64,000 nt of DNA from Arctopsyche grandis (taxonomy: Eukaryota; Arthropoda; Insecta; Trichoptera; Hydropsychidae), in NCBI RefSeq assembly GCF_051622035.1, contig NC_135355.1:4960001-5024000 (forward strand). Direction: 5' to 3'. Shown one piece after another: positions 25,801 to 37,659 of the stretch. Positions within the stretch are counted from its first letter, which is position 1; every line of letters starts with the position of its first letter. The notes under the pieces are model-generated. The model made no database searches. It saw only the letters and a list, made by a program, of their open reading frames with translations, and was not told the origin of the DNA. The translations under genes and the position numbers were made by a program.

Positions 25801-26985
25801 CGCTTTTAGCACATGATAATTAATTTAAGAGTTTCACAATAATTTATTATAATAATGCGCGCCGACACCCATAGATATTGAAATGAAATGTTTTTTAGAT
25901 TCGTATTGCATTTTAGGATGTGCATAATATTTCTTGCTATCGTCCTGACATTTTACATAGAACCAGTGCAGATATACTTATGTACATACTACATTAATAC
26001 TAAATTTACGGTGAATATTATATGAAATGAAGGTACTTATGATGTGAGGCAAATATATATAATTGGGCAATTACATCTTAAAAGTCATGACATTATTATT
26101 TTTTTATAAAACTACATAGCAAACATAATTTAGTATTAAATCGGCTAAATATTTCATGATAATTCAAATAAAACGACAGGTTTTTGATTATAAGTACCTT
26201 ATAAATCATAAGAAGGTATGTAATTTTCTGGTATTTTTATTCGGATACATCTTCATTGCTTATTTATTTATTTTATAAAAGAAACCTGGGGCTCAAAATA
26301 CATATAATATAATCAAAACTATAAAATGTATTATATTCTTACTAATTATATTATAAAAACGGAATTCAAGATATTGTAGTCTTAAAAAAATAAATAAAGA
26401 CAAAGATAAAAAATTTAATGGAGATGAATATAAGCACATGAATTGGGTAGACTGAGAAGTTTAATAAATAAAATGACTCAACTTGAACTGGAATATTATT
26501 AAATAAAGATTTGGATCTGCATCGAAAATCGGTACAAGAATAATTGGCTACAAAGGAATTTAAATAAAATAATAAAGGGTTATGGAAAGATCTAAAAGGA
26601 CAACGAAATATGGTCTTTTTAATAGGAACAGGCTATGTATTCATTTAAATATAAGCTCAAACATTACATTATTGTTATTGATATTTTTTAATCTCAAACA
26701 TAATCAATGGTAGATTTAATCAAAAAAAAATAAATTCATCTATAAAGAAGATACATAGATGAAATCAATTTCCAATGATTCGGTCAGTGCTTGATTTTTT
26801 TCTTTCAAATTCCAAGAAACCAGTAATTGAATAATGATGATTTGAACGTAACGAAACCGACTATTAATTCATTGGAATACATGTATGAAAAAACCCAGAT
26901 ATATGCACACGATTTTAAGCTTTATTCATATAAATTTTAAGCTTTATTCATATAGCTTTATTCATATTGGTATTTCCCTACATCA
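25801..26985. other. Intergenic AT-rich DNA
   Basis: No gene seen. A short tandem repeat of TTTAAGCTTTATTCATATA occurs at 26914-26968. Confidence 0.4.
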
Positions 26986-26989
26986 ATTC

Positions 26990-27470
26990 AGGTCTAACAT
27001 CAAGAGAATCTTGACCGATTGATTCATTTCTTCTCCTATTCTATTTTTCCAATATTTCCAATATTTTTATACTTTAGTTTAGTTATGTAATGTGCTATTT
27101 AATCATATTATAGCTTTCATTCTTTTCCTTTTCATTTTTTTATTTTGTATTTACCTTTTTCATTTGTTTTATATTTGTAAATTTCAATTTCTTCTTATAT
27201 TCTATTTTATAACCTTTTACAAATATTTTAATACTATAGTTTAATTATGCAATGTTCTACATATTTTGTCATGCCTTTATTCTTTACTTTTTAATTTGTT
27301 TTCCTCATATTTATCTTTTTCATTTTTGTAAAAATCTATTATTGGACTCGGATGTTACATATATTATTTATTTACTATTTGTTTTTTTATACATATCTAT
27401 GTACACCCTGTCTGTTGATTTTTCAATTAATAAAATAAAAATAAAATAAAATAAAAATATAAATATGTAC
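26990..27470 (+). repeat. Pyrimidine-rich repeat, probable LINE 3' UTR with internal duplication
   Basis: Two similar segments follow each other: around 27060-27130 and around 27219-27290 both read AATATTTT-ATACT-TAGTTTA-TTATG-AATGT, then TTTATTCTTT and CTTTTTCATTT. The block ends in AATAAAATAAAAATAAAATA (27429-27460), a simple tail typical of non-LTR elements. No coding part was seen. Confidence 0.4.
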
Positions 27471-27523
27471 ATGTCAGTGGCTTGCGGTAACTTTTCAACC
27501 AGAGGATGCTGTCCAAAACACGA

Positions 27524-27796
27524 TCAGTTTATTTTTTTAAATTTTATTTTATTCTTCCAAACATTGTCATATTTATATTTATTAAAATGTCTTTGATATA
27601 TATTTTCATTTTTTATTGAATGAATATTCAATATTGGTGTGGGTTTTGAGCTCTTAACAATAATCTCTCTTTCATTATATGGTAGAGAAGCAAAGGTCCT
27701 TTTTAGTTCATTTCTAATTAAACAATTGCAATTATTATTAACAACGGCGATAAATCCACTTGCATTGCTACTTTGGCTCTCTATATTTAGGGCCAT
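27524..27796 (-). other. Unassigned 90-codon minus-strand frame
   Basis: Encodes an N-rich then basic peptide (SKPTPILNIHSIKNENIYQR). It could be a fragment of a retrotransposon ORF1, given the retroelement-like tail next to it, but no zinc knuckle or coiled coil is visible. Probably not a host gene. Confidence 0.15.
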
Positions 27797-28519
27797 AATA
27801 AATAATAATTTAGGGCGTAGTAAATTACAATAAAATAAAAAAAAGTAAATAACTTAGGACGTAACGCACGAAATATCAATCAACGAATCAAGTGAAAGTC
27901 CATACATAATTAAATCAGCTGATAACTAAAAATAATTGTATGTGATGTATGTATGTAAGCTTATTGTAAAAAACTAAATGAATGTAAGCTTATTGTAAAT
28001 CATATTAACAATTAGATACAACATAACTTCTTATTGAATACTTATCTCGCAGATAAAACCCAGTGGAGAGATATACTTTTAGTCGTGAAATGTCAGATAT
28101 GACATATTTGGCCAAAAATCAATATATATCGTGTATTACCTTACAAGAAGCTAGACGCCAAATTTAAAATTTATATATACATATGAGAGTTAAAACTATA
28201 AATATTTATATATTAGAGATAACGAGAACCTATAGATCAAATTTTATAAAATATAGAGTGAATTATAGGCGTTTAAACAATTAAAATCTGATATGGCCAT
28301 ATCAAGGCAAACAGGTTGAGGATAGATTATAGTAGCTAGCTAGACGTGACCGTACCCAAATTTGTGGATATTTGATACGCATTGTATACGATTTTTTATC
28401 TCCAACGTAATGGCAGACAATACATTAACGTATATTGATGACCAAAATGAGCAATATGGCAAAGTATGAAAACGATGGGATAAGAGATAAGAGATATAAA
28501 AAATGACCACTAACACGAA

Positions 28520-28790
28520 AGCCATGTGAAATGCAAGGGAGGTATGTAAAAATCGAATCAAGTTCATACATACGCAAAAGGAGATTTTGCTTCCAGTGTC
28601 ACGTGTCACGTGAGCGAGGCGTCTGTAGCGTCGTCTCACTCATGCGCATACGCAAGAGTGACAGGTCACTTGTGCGCATGCGCAAAAGATTTGTAGAGAG
28701 CTTCAGCATCCAAGGCGATACGAGCTTGGTGTGAAACAAGCATCGGTCGCGCAGACGGCTACGCCCTTTCAACGGAGATGTTCGTTTATG
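28520..28790. promoter_or_regulatory. CpG-rich block with paired E-boxes and an NRF1-type palindrome
   Basis: Two CACGTG E-boxes sit head to tail at 28600-28605 and 28607-28612. TGCGCATGCGCA, a perfect NRF1/erect-wing type site, is at 28673-28684, with a related ATGCGCATACGCA at 28642-28654. TCACTC and GAGTGA bracket the latter. Such motifs are usual at promoters of broadly expressed genes, but I find no downstream gene. Confidence 0.35.
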
Positions 28791-29029
28791 TCAATTTTGG
28801 ATCAGAAAAAAGATCGTATACATCATAATCACGTAATCAAAAATAAATTAAAGAGAAACAAAACTAATAAATTCAGAAAACAAACGGTATGAGCATATTT
28901 TTGACGTAAATTTTGAGGGATCTACAGTATCCATAGACGGCACGCCAGTGGTACATATATTCATATACTGATTGAGCAATGTTCCGAAGGAGTAAAAGTA
29001 ATACATATACTAAATTATAGAGCGACGTC

Positions 29030-29520
29030 TGCATCTCATTACCGGCGCTCCGTGAGAATGTGAGACGATTAGGAACAATGAGGCAAAAATGGCAATATGG
29101 AATACCTTCGATTTGTTTGAAAGTCGAAAGGTCGAAAGGTGGGCAAGGTTTGTGATTGAAAGGTGTATTCGCCCGGAGCGAGCGATTGCAGACGAGACTG
29201 GTCGTTATGGCTTTTAGTTTTTAAGAGTGGCTCGCATTTAGTCGAGTCTCATCGTATCTCTCGTCAATGATCGAAAGTAGGGCCATCGATCATGAAATTC
29301 GTAAATAATCTGCACGCAACGTGTCGACTGTGCCCCGAATGCGTTTTGTCCGTAATTGGATTCGCGTGGCCGAATATCGCAACCGACTCCAATTTATAAG
29401 TGTGAAGTTAATCGTGAGAATTGAGAATTTCGACGACAAATCTCCCCGGTCGTGAGAGTGTTACGTTTCCTCTTAGTTTTGTGATGATTTCGTCTAAAAA
29501 AAGATCGTTATCCTAGGTAT
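29030..29520. other. Less AT-rich block, possible promoter or 5' exon
   Basis: CpG-containing DNA unlike the flanks. ATGAAATTC followed by GTAAAT at 29292-29306 resembles the 9-nt start exons of the cuticle genes, but no TATA box precedes it and no matching second exon was found. Confidence 0.2.
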
Positions 29521-29864
29521 AGGCGAACATCTAAAAAATTTATTCATCAACGCATACATAACTTGTCGAAACGAGAAGAATTTTCCTTGTACCTCTTCTT
29601 TTTTTCGAAATGATTAAGTATATAGCCTGTAAAAATAATGTCTGCATCCTTTTTGGATCCTTTATTTTTTCATACTTAAAACAAATTTAAATTTTAAAAA
29701 TAAAAACCACTAGGTATATATGTATAAAATATTTTATATCTTTAGAAGATTCGTAATAAAGATGAATGTCAGTTATGTAAATCAGGTTTTTAAATTTTTC
29801 CGCAATGCAAGTCTACCATTTTCAATTTAAAATTGCCAAATGCCACAGTTTTTGAACTTCAAAT

Positions 29865-29965
29865 TCGTCATTTTAAAAATTAAACTTGTTTTATAAATCG
29901 AATTCGTCGTTTTACAAATCAAATTCGTCATTTTACAAATCAAATTCATCATGTTGCAAATCATA
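29865..29965. repeat. Minisatellite, about 21-bp unit
   Basis: Four to five imperfect tandem units of the type AAATTCGTCATTTTACAAATC lie next to the mariner-like remnant; the last unit grades into the inverted-repeat arm of that element. Confidence 0.65.
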
Positions 29966-30290
29966 TTAAACAATTGGATGTATTTTTTTAATATTCATTT
30001 TATTATACATAGATACATAGAGAACTTTATAGAGAATATTATGTATAGAGAAAAAGAGAATATTTACTACAATATGTATGTATAGAGAATATATTATTAT
30101 ACATAGAGAATGTTAGAGAACGTCATATTCACCTATGATGAATCCAATTGAAGAGATTTTTTCAAAAATAAAAATTTTTGCTAGTACTTTGCTGGCGGAT
30201 TCTCTATAATTTTATCTATAAAGTTTTCTATGTATAATAAAATGAATTGCTTAATTTGATTTGCAAGGTTGCAAATTGGCAACCTTGTTC
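29945..30290. mobile_element. Mariner/pogo-like remnant with terminal inverted repeats
   Basis: ATTCATTTTATTATACATAG at about 29994-30013 is inverted at about 30224-30243, with further arm similarity outside (GTTGCAAATCATATTAA against TTAATTTGATTTGCAA) and inside (GAACTTTATAGAGAA). Between them, 30129-30209 encodes SPMMNPIEEIFSKIKIFAS and ends at a stop. S-P-x-x-N-P-I-E-x-x-F-S-x-[IL]-K matches the C-terminal catalytic-domain motif of IS630/Tc1/mariner DDE transposases. The rest of the transposase is gone. Confidence 0.65.
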
Positions 30291-30299
30291 TATTACTCA

Positions 30300-32100
30300 T
30301 AAAATTCAAATTTTCAGCATCTCAAATTTGCTGATTATAAATTCTGCAAAAACTTTTGTCGAATTTATTCATATATATGTATCTCTATGATGCACAGTAA
30401 GATGCTCTATAAATTGTTTATAATTGGTGTACCTGTTAGGCTTCCTGGTATATATTTATATATGTATAAAAAATAATACATACTATTGATACTCTAATTT
30501 AAAGTAAAGACAATTTTCGGAAGAAGTTTTATATACATTTTTTTAGTACTTTGTTCCAACTTTCGATTTGATTATAAAGGCCTGTGAAATCGATGTAAAA
30601 AAAATTATTTATGCTAAAAAATTTCATAGAATTAAAAAGTTGAACTACAATAAAGCGTTTCCTAATATTATTTGTGTAAAATTTTGACGTTGCATTTTTT
30701 TATAAATACTTTTTGATTAATATAAAATTACAGGTATATGTATATGTAGGTATACTGAAATAATCGATACTTGATATTATAATTTTTCAAATCGATTTTA
30801 AATTAATGCCGCCTTTTAAAAATCCATATCTATAGATATTTGTAGATCTAATAATATAAATAAAATAAGAAAAACCTGTTTTTTTATTCAAGTTGATGAA
30901 ATTTGCTAAAAATATTCCAATGCATTACATCAAACCAAAAGCATCTTATGAATTTACATATAAGTAATTTTGGTTCAAGGATGTACAATGAATCATAAAT
31001 GACTGATTAAAATTAAAATATCATCGAAAAATAGATAAATTATAATATTTTCCATTTGATATTCAAACAATAAAAATATATTAGTGAGAAAAATTGAAAT
31101 CCACTCTGCGTAATATTTTATGATCGTAATCGTGTGCGGTTAAATTCCCTTGAAGAGCCACTCCTTGCAACGATAGAAGAACTCCTACGTGGAAATTTCC
31201 AATCGAAATATGAGAATATTATAAACCAATCGTCGGACGAACTTAATTTATACTTTTACTTTTATTTTATGTGTGTTGAAGACGACAAAAAAATGTTTAG
31301 TATTCTTTCGTTTGAAGAATTGAACAATAAATCTTTTTAAGTGTCACTATCGCCTGCTACTCATCGGGTACAAACGTAGAAGAACGAATTGAATTTTAAT
31401 AGACTTCGTTAAATTATCGTTTATTAAGAACCGAAAAATTTGTCTTAATTTGACCTATAAACTGCGAATGAAGACGTCTATGTGAGAGATGACCAATCAG
31501 TGAGTAATTTATCCGAATCATTAATATATGGAAATGCAAGTGCACTATTCGACGTTATACAACTCTAAATGTCATCAATTTGTTACACCTACTTTCGCAA
31601 CTCGCCTCTTTTAAATAATTTCAAACATAATTATGGGCATGGAAATAATTTGAACAATCAAATAGTATTAAGTACACTCGTTACAATAAAAATTAACGCA
31701 ATCACGACTGGATCTTTTTTTTTTTAATATACTCTGCGTTTTGACGCTAAAAGTAGTTGCGACACGCCTTTCAAATAAAACGTATCGAATTTGTGTTTTA
31801 AAATTTTCCATCGAACAAGGACAGCAGGTGGAATCGTATCATCTTGATTTAGAAAGCACCTATGGTATTTTATGAGACTGAAGACATTGACAAATTTCGT
31901 TATAATGAAGGTCAGTTTTTGATTATGGTATCAAAGGAACGTCCGCGGACGCTTCATAGTAATTTTAATTTACATCATCTTGAGGTTTTCCTTGTTTTTT
32001 TTTTTGAAGTTTACATGTAATGGATTGATTTATATATTAGACATACACAAATTTTGACACGTCACTTTTTTTTAGTTAAAATTTCAAATATACATAAATA
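30300..32100. other. Intergenic DNA, no gene recognised
   Basis: A 68-codon frame at 31134-31340 (leucine/acid-rich start, YFYFYF) has no known domain. 30420-30460 has GTTAGGCTTCCTGGTATATA, similar to the LINE tail at 50755-50780. 31130-31960 is somewhat less AT-rich. Confidence 0.4.
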
Positions 32101-32114
32101 GAAAATGTTAAGTA

Positions 32115-32300
32115 TGATGAGAGCTCTTTTTCCTATTATGCTGTATATGAACATTTAAATAATATAATACTATAATTACTAACAAAAATAAAATAAAATT
32201 GTAAAATAGAAAATGATCAGTAGATCAGTAGCTATTAAAATAGATATAAAATGCATTGTGAATATAATTTAGTAATGCTAAAAAGCATTTAAATATCTAA
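32115..32300 (+). mobile_element. LINE family A 3' UTR copy, plus strand
   Basis: From GAGCTCTTTTTCCTATTATG to GCTAAAAAGCATTTAAA, the same blocks as at 39455-39630 with moderate divergence. Truncated at the 5' side. Confidence 0.75.
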
Positions 32301-32344
32301 AATCTAATATAATAAAATCATTAATCGTCAAATATAATAAAATT

Positions 32345-32735
32345 TTGCTTTTATGTCATCATCATCATCATTTACAGCCGTTTATCATCCACTGCTGGAT
32401 GAAGGCCCTCCAACACCCTTCCACTCGTCTCTTTTTTGCGCAACTCTCATGCATCTCAACCCATCTTCCCTGCGGTCTTCCTTTTACCCATTTGCATTCT
32501 CTCCGGTACCATTCTAGTACTTCTTTTGTTCACATTTCGTCCATTATTCTAGCCACGTGGCCCGCCCATTTCCAATTCAATTTCTTCACTCTATCCACTG
32601 TATCCACTACTTTTATCCGAATTCTCACCCGTGTATTCCGTTTTCTATATTTCCTCGTTACGCCAAGCATACAGCGTTCCATACTTCTTTGAATGCATTG
32701 GAATTTGTGCAGCATCTTGACGTTCAATGTCCACG
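32345..32735 (-). pseudogene. RTE-type LINE, RT C-terminus, minus strand
   Basis: The minus-strand frame 32727-32530 encodes CIQRSMERCMLGVTRK, VVDTVDRVKKLNWKWAGHVA and continues in a shifted frame through VLEWYRREC, a GRPQGRW motif and FIQQWM, the standard C-terminus of RTE-clade ORF2. It ends in an ATGATG repeat (TGATGATGATGATGAC, 32358-32343), the usual RTE 3' tail. It is 5' truncated with a frameshift, so dead. Confidence 0.85.
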
Positions 32736-32738
32736 TTA

Positions 32739-32945
32739 TCTAATATATAATTTTTTAAAAGACTTTGTATGTATGTTTGTTTGTTTGGATCGTAGAATCC
32801 GTGAGGTTCAATTTAATAAAAAAAACAAGTGCATATTCAAATAAAATAAAATTATTCAAATAAATTCAATAAAATGATTACAATTAGATTGGCCATGTTT
32901 AAGCGGTTTATATTAAAAATACCGAGCGAAGCCAGGTAAAAATAT
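32739..32945 (+). mobile_element. Helitron-like non-autonomous element
   Basis: Begins TCTAATATATAA, with a GTATGTATGTTTGTTTGTTTGG start, and closes with ACCGAGCGAAGCCAGGTAAA. The closing part, with GCGGTTTATATT and CTTAAACATGGCCAAT beside it, is the reverse complement of 47686-47740. Ends of this kind (5' TC, GC-rich 3' end) are typical of insect Helitrons. The class is inferred from terminal sequence only. Confidence 0.45.
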
Positions 32946-33374
32946 TAATATATTATATATTAATTTTTTTAATATAATGAGGATGTCCACAATTATCCTT
33001 TTACTCAGTAATTACTTAAAGTTCCTACTAAGCTATTTAATTGTCTGCATTTGGTCTCTACGTACATACATACATAGCTATAAACCTTACGAATGAATCT
33101 ACTGACTTATAATTTGTATAAATACATTTTTAAATGTATTATGATTATAATTTTCAGTTCAATATTTAATAATAGTTTGAATGTTTGAAAATACGAACAA
33201 ACGAACACAACTACATACATATTATCATAGACTGATTGTAAGAAGTTTTAAATATAAGCCTTATCTGTTGGCCAACAAGTTGTCAACTGGTGAGAGGTCG
33301 AGATTTATTGATTTATTTTCTAAAAATAGAAACATTAAAAATTTCAATATTTTTTTACAACATTGACACAAAAA

Positions 33375-33865
33375 GTATATTTATTTATTTATCCATCATA
33401 TATTAAACACGACCATAGGTGCCACTACAGGCTGCTCAAGGCGACACCTATGGTCAAACTTTTGAACACAAGTACATACCAAATACCATCAATACATATA
33501 ATTATTATAGACAATATATGAGATGTAAACAATTTGTGACAAGCCCTGCCACTCGACTATTCCACTGTGGAAGCTGTCAAAGCAGTTCCGTCTTATGTAG
33601 ATGTTCCTCTCCCCAATTAATTGAACAAAACCAAAGATTTGATTGCAGTGTGCCTCAATATTGCTGCTGTTTCACCTAATTCAACCAGGAAGGTCGACTT
33701 TTAGACATTGCATCGTCATCATCATCGCCCAGTCTTGCAAATATTCCATCGATGACTGTCAAATTGCACTCTACAGCCCTTCTTGCAAAAATGTAGAGAT
33801 TGTCGATGCCAATTAACAATTACGAACCACTTAAGGCTTTATTCAATGTGTTGAATAAACCTTTC
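33375..33865 (-). repeat. Probable retroelement 3' region with (TAAA)n tail, minus strand
   Basis: On the minus strand the segment ends GGATAAATAAATAAATATAC near 33375, a LINE-like tail. It carries two hairpins: GACCATAGGTG/CACCTATGGTC (33411-33421, 33445-33455) and TTTATTCAA-TGTG-TTGAATAAA (33838-33859). An 86-codon Cys-rich frame on the plus strand (33419-33679) shows no recognisable domain. Confidence 0.35.
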
Positions 33866-33951
33866 ACTTTCACTTATTTTTAATACGATAGTTTTAAATT
33901 ATTTAAAAATCTTTAAAATTAATTTTTATACAAAAAGACAAATGGCAATAC

Positions 33952-34480
33952 TTAAGAGGGCTGGACAGCAGCCCCTTGTCCATACAAACGTACTATACTT
34001 CTCCCTTCCTCAATTATGGCACTAGAGAAATTATTTTTTAATATGCTATGGATATCCACCATTGGGGTGTATCTATCGTTTTATTTTTTTGATTAATTTT
34101 TTTTTATATGAGCTGGGAGCCGCCAAACATCTATAAAATCGCCTCTTTTTTACACCCACGAAACGAGTCCAGCGTGCTTATTTAACGGTCGATTTAAAAA
34201 AAAATACGCCGATAGATGCACAGAAAGTATCTTTTTCATACCGATGATGAAATTTTTTTAAAAATTGGTCCAGTTTTGGATGAGAAAATAGTAGAATACG
34301 AAACCTCGATTTTGTCAATTTAAAATACGTTTTATCTGGTCGAAGCGCAACTGTCGCATTCACTCAATATATATATTGATATATATTGTCGCATTCACTC
34401 AATATATACATACACTCAATATATATATCGAAGAAAGGAACGGTAACAAAATTAAGGTTTCGGGTGTACAGCCCTCTTAA
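33952..34480. mobile_element. MITE with TTAA-flanked inverted ends, copy 1
   Basis: The element of 521 bp (33956-34476) is bounded by TTAA on both sides. Its ends GAGGGCTGGACAGCAGCC and GGGTGTACAGCCCTC are inverted over about 13 bp. It matches 59594-60132 along its whole length. TTAA duplication is the hallmark of piggyBac, although a TA duplication (mariner type) fits as well. A tandem TCGCATTCACTCAATATATA motif sits near the right end. No transposase. Confidence 0.8.
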
Positions 34481-35029
34481 TTGTTTTTCGTAGTAAATTT
34501 TCGTCTCAATTTTAAACACATCGTAATTGAATATGTGCGATTTTTGTATCGCAAGCTAACCATACTGTTTATATTTAAAATTTTGCTAAACACAGACAGT
34601 TTAATGCGAATTGGATATTGTAAAATTTAGCACGAATAATATACGACTAAAACTTGGACTTGTTAGTTTCTAGGGACGATAGACAAATCGCTAGAGACTA
34701 TTTTGCCTATTTCTTAACCTTGCATCTCGCATCCTTGCCTGACAAATCATTGGAAATAAACAGTGCCCTCAATTATATAAATACAATGTAATAAATCGAA
34801 AGGCAAACTTTGACATTAGATGAGTATAAACCATCCTGTATAGTATTTTATATTTCAATTACATTGACTATTTAGAGACCACACACAGGTATGAAAAACG
34901 AGCGTTTCCTCTTCGAACAAATTCAAATTGATAAATCATGATTGATATGCAAGGAATTCGTACACGGCATGAACTAAATTAACATCGCCAAAAAAAAAAT
35001 AGATTTAAACACACTAATTTGAACGACTA

Positions 35030-35326
35030 ATGCTGATGTACATACAACAGTGGGAAGACATTTTAAATGTCGAATGGTTTTTTGCCCAAGTCAAATTAGC
35101 GATGGTAAAAACGAGTGACCACGATCTTTATTTATGGGATGGCGACCTAAATGGTATTAGTCGGAAAACCTTGCCGGGTAATTTTGATAGCCAAGATCTC
35201 GAGCCGGATTCAACAAGTGTATACTCAGTTTCTCAATGGACGATGATGAAAGTAAAACCCAACCAGATGACTCCGATTTATCATTGTTGGATAAGATTCC
35301 AACCGATTTTCCCACCTAGGCCGTGA
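35030..35326 (+). other. Unassigned 98-codon frame
   Basis: The frame starts MLMYIQQWEDILNVEWFFAQ and has a less AT-rich, more protein-like composition than its surroundings (Trp-rich; DHDLYLWDGD; IRFQPIFPPRP). No known family is evident, and no splice partner, TATA box or repeat match was found. It may be a decayed gene or transposon piece. Confidence 0.2.
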
Positions 35327-35829
35327 CATCATCACACTTCTTATGAATTACTTAGGAGCGTGCATATAATTTACTAATCGGACTACCGTGCCATTGTAAC
35401 ATCATTAATTTTATATAGGTGCGGCATGGAAATCTGATTTTCAGTGATATCGGCTATAACATTTGCAATGTAAATTTTTATTATTATTATGCATGGGATA
35501 ATTTCGCTAATTTAAAGGTACAGAAAAATATATTGCTTCTGCACGCTATGAAAGTGTCTTCCGGTACTGTGTGAACTTGCAGAACACTAAATATTTTAGA
35601 ACGGCTTTGGATCACATATCGTAATGCAAAGCAAGATGAAGATCTAATTGTAAAATATGAGCTCAATCAATATGACGTAACATAACTGATAACGCTTTGA
35701 TTGTTCAACTTATTAAAGTTCAAAGCTTTATCTTGTACATCATTCGAATTAGCGATCGTTTTGTTTGTATAAAGGACTTCATACAGTTGACGCAATACCA
35801 AATAATCCTATATCTTAACCATTATTATT

Positions 35830-35965
35830 ATTCCATTTCAGTAGATAGGTCGTGGGTTCAAGTCCTAGCCAAATAAGCTGCTGGCGAGATCTTATAGTTA
35901 TAAACCTTTGAAGGACGGAGTTTCCCTAACCGGGGTCGAATAAGGCCCCAGTATTTTTTAATCAA
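35830..35965 (+). mobile_element. tRNA-derived SINE-like fragment
   Basis: A B box GGTTCAAGTCC at 35855-35865 is followed by AAATAAGCTGCTGGCGAGATCTTATA, similar in placement to the GCTGCTGGTCAGA body of the SINE at 5045. The 3' part differs (CCGGGGTCGAATAAGGCCCC), so this may be another SINE family. No anticodon arm of a functional tRNA can be drawn. Confidence 0.5.
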
Positions 35966-35969
35966 AATA

Positions 35970-37590
35970 CAGATTTTCTCAATACAAATGGGTTCTATAT
36001 ATATATCTTATAAATCATTTTATACATTAACATAAAAAAGTTTTAGTCTTATAGCATGTTTTTGACTATTTTTGTAATAAAAAATATCAAGAAGTATCGA
36101 CATGCAAACGCACATAGGTAAGGCCAACAAGCGACTGCATGACTCAATAGCCACGCGCCAAAAGTGACGAAAACAATAGCTGTCTCTTTCTCTCGCATTG
36201 ATTCATCGATCAACAAGAATATGCAAGCGAGCAGAAAAAAACATGACTTATCGCTACCGCCTTTAAATCATACTTTGGAACGTCGATATGTATAAATATA
36301 TTTTTTACGATGTACCCCTTTTCTAAATCATACAAAATCTATTAAAATAAATTTGTTGTAGTTCATTCTAGGAATACAAGAAATATAGGGTGTATAGCTT
36401 TGAAAACCACATAGTTATTAAGAAAAACATCAAAATTAGGGCACTTGCATACGTCACTTCAGTGAGGGAGGGTTAAAACACACATCCGAATTTTCCGATT
36501 TTTCTAGCTTAATTACTAAGACGGATTCAATAAATCGGTATCCTCCTACATAGTTTCTTGCAAATTCGAGTTATCTCGAATTTGCTGAATTCTATAAATT
36601 CTACCTACTTAATATATTTCTCGGAAATTTACTGCGTATCAAAAATTCATTGATTGTCCATAGATGTCTTTATTGTATTATATGTGCTGTTATGTTTAAA
36701 AAATTGTTAATACAAAAATAATCTAACCATATGTGTCGTCTTGAAGGAATTCCTGTGATGGCACAAATGACGTTTTGTATATAATAAATAAATAAATCTT
36801 GCTCTAGTGAACTAGAAAACTAGAAATTTTCTGTTTTTTTGGTCTAAAATTTTAATAGACTGGGGTTTGACCTTGAAATAAACACATTCGGGGTGCTAAA
36901 TTGTCTTTATAACTGTTGCCATTTCAATATTTTCCATCCTGCCCACGCACACGCAAGTAAAATTGTCTGCGAGCGTGATGCAAGTGGCAAGATGCAGTAT
37001 GCAAGCCTAAAGCTTAGACCAAACATTGTATAAGTACATATGTATATTGCAAACATTGTATCATTCTCACTTTAAACACCTATTTACCGATTCAAACTCG
37101 GCCTTTCCGCTATTAATCAAATTACTCAAAAAAGTGTGGAACGCTTGGAATTACGAGGAATTATGAAATGGAATACATTGGTAAGAAGTACATACATATA
37201 TCAATGGTATGTAGTTGATGTAATGGAGAGAGCAAATAAATGCACTAAAAGTGGACAAAATAAGTTCTGGAATGGTACCCGAACTAAATTAAAATGGTGA
37301 AAGGAAGGCTGCAAATACACATGCGAAAAAACGAAGTTTTGCACGTTCAAAAAAAAATGGTACGCCTAATCTATGCCATCGTGATTTTTGGCAAAACGCA
37401 CCCCCTAGAATGTTTTCGGCGATATCTTTGAATTAGCATTTGACAGTGATCGATAACGATGATACCCATATTTAAATAAATGTAGGATAAACCTGTCGAA
37501 ATAATAAGATCGTACGAATTAACGAATTGGTGTGAAGATACGCCCATCACAGCTGAAAACCACGAGCACGTCCCATGCCACGCTTTTCAG
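35970..37590. other. Intergenic DNA with scattered repeat tails
   Basis: No gene recognised. At 36738-36800, GAAGGAATTCCTGTGATGGCACAAATGACG and ATAATAAATAAATAAAT resemble the LINE family B tail at 56610-56660. Confidence 0.4.
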
Positions 37591-37599
37591 TGTGATTTT

Positions 37600-37655
37600 A
37601 CCACGAGAGTTGCTTGTTGGAGAGGCCTACATCCAGCAGGGGATGGCGATTAGAT
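37600..37655 (+). mobile_element. RTE LINE 3' terminal scrap
   Basis: GAGGCCTACATCCAGCAGGGGATGGCGATT corresponds to the FIQQWM region at the end of the RTE frame at 32390-32420, here on the plus strand. Only the terminus is left. Confidence 0.4.
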
Positions 37656-37659
37656 ATGC

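Noticed and set aside
31134-31340. 68-codon frame starting MRLNSLEEPLLATIEEL
   Set aside because: Short, ends in low-complexity YFYFYF and a charged tail, with no family resemblance or neighbouring exons.
34178-34363. 61-codon minus-strand frame in the TTAA-flanked MITE, also open at 59816-60001 in the second copy
   Set aside because: The two versions differ at about nine residues with many amino-acid changes and no sign of selection. Shared openness follows from recent common ancestry of the element.
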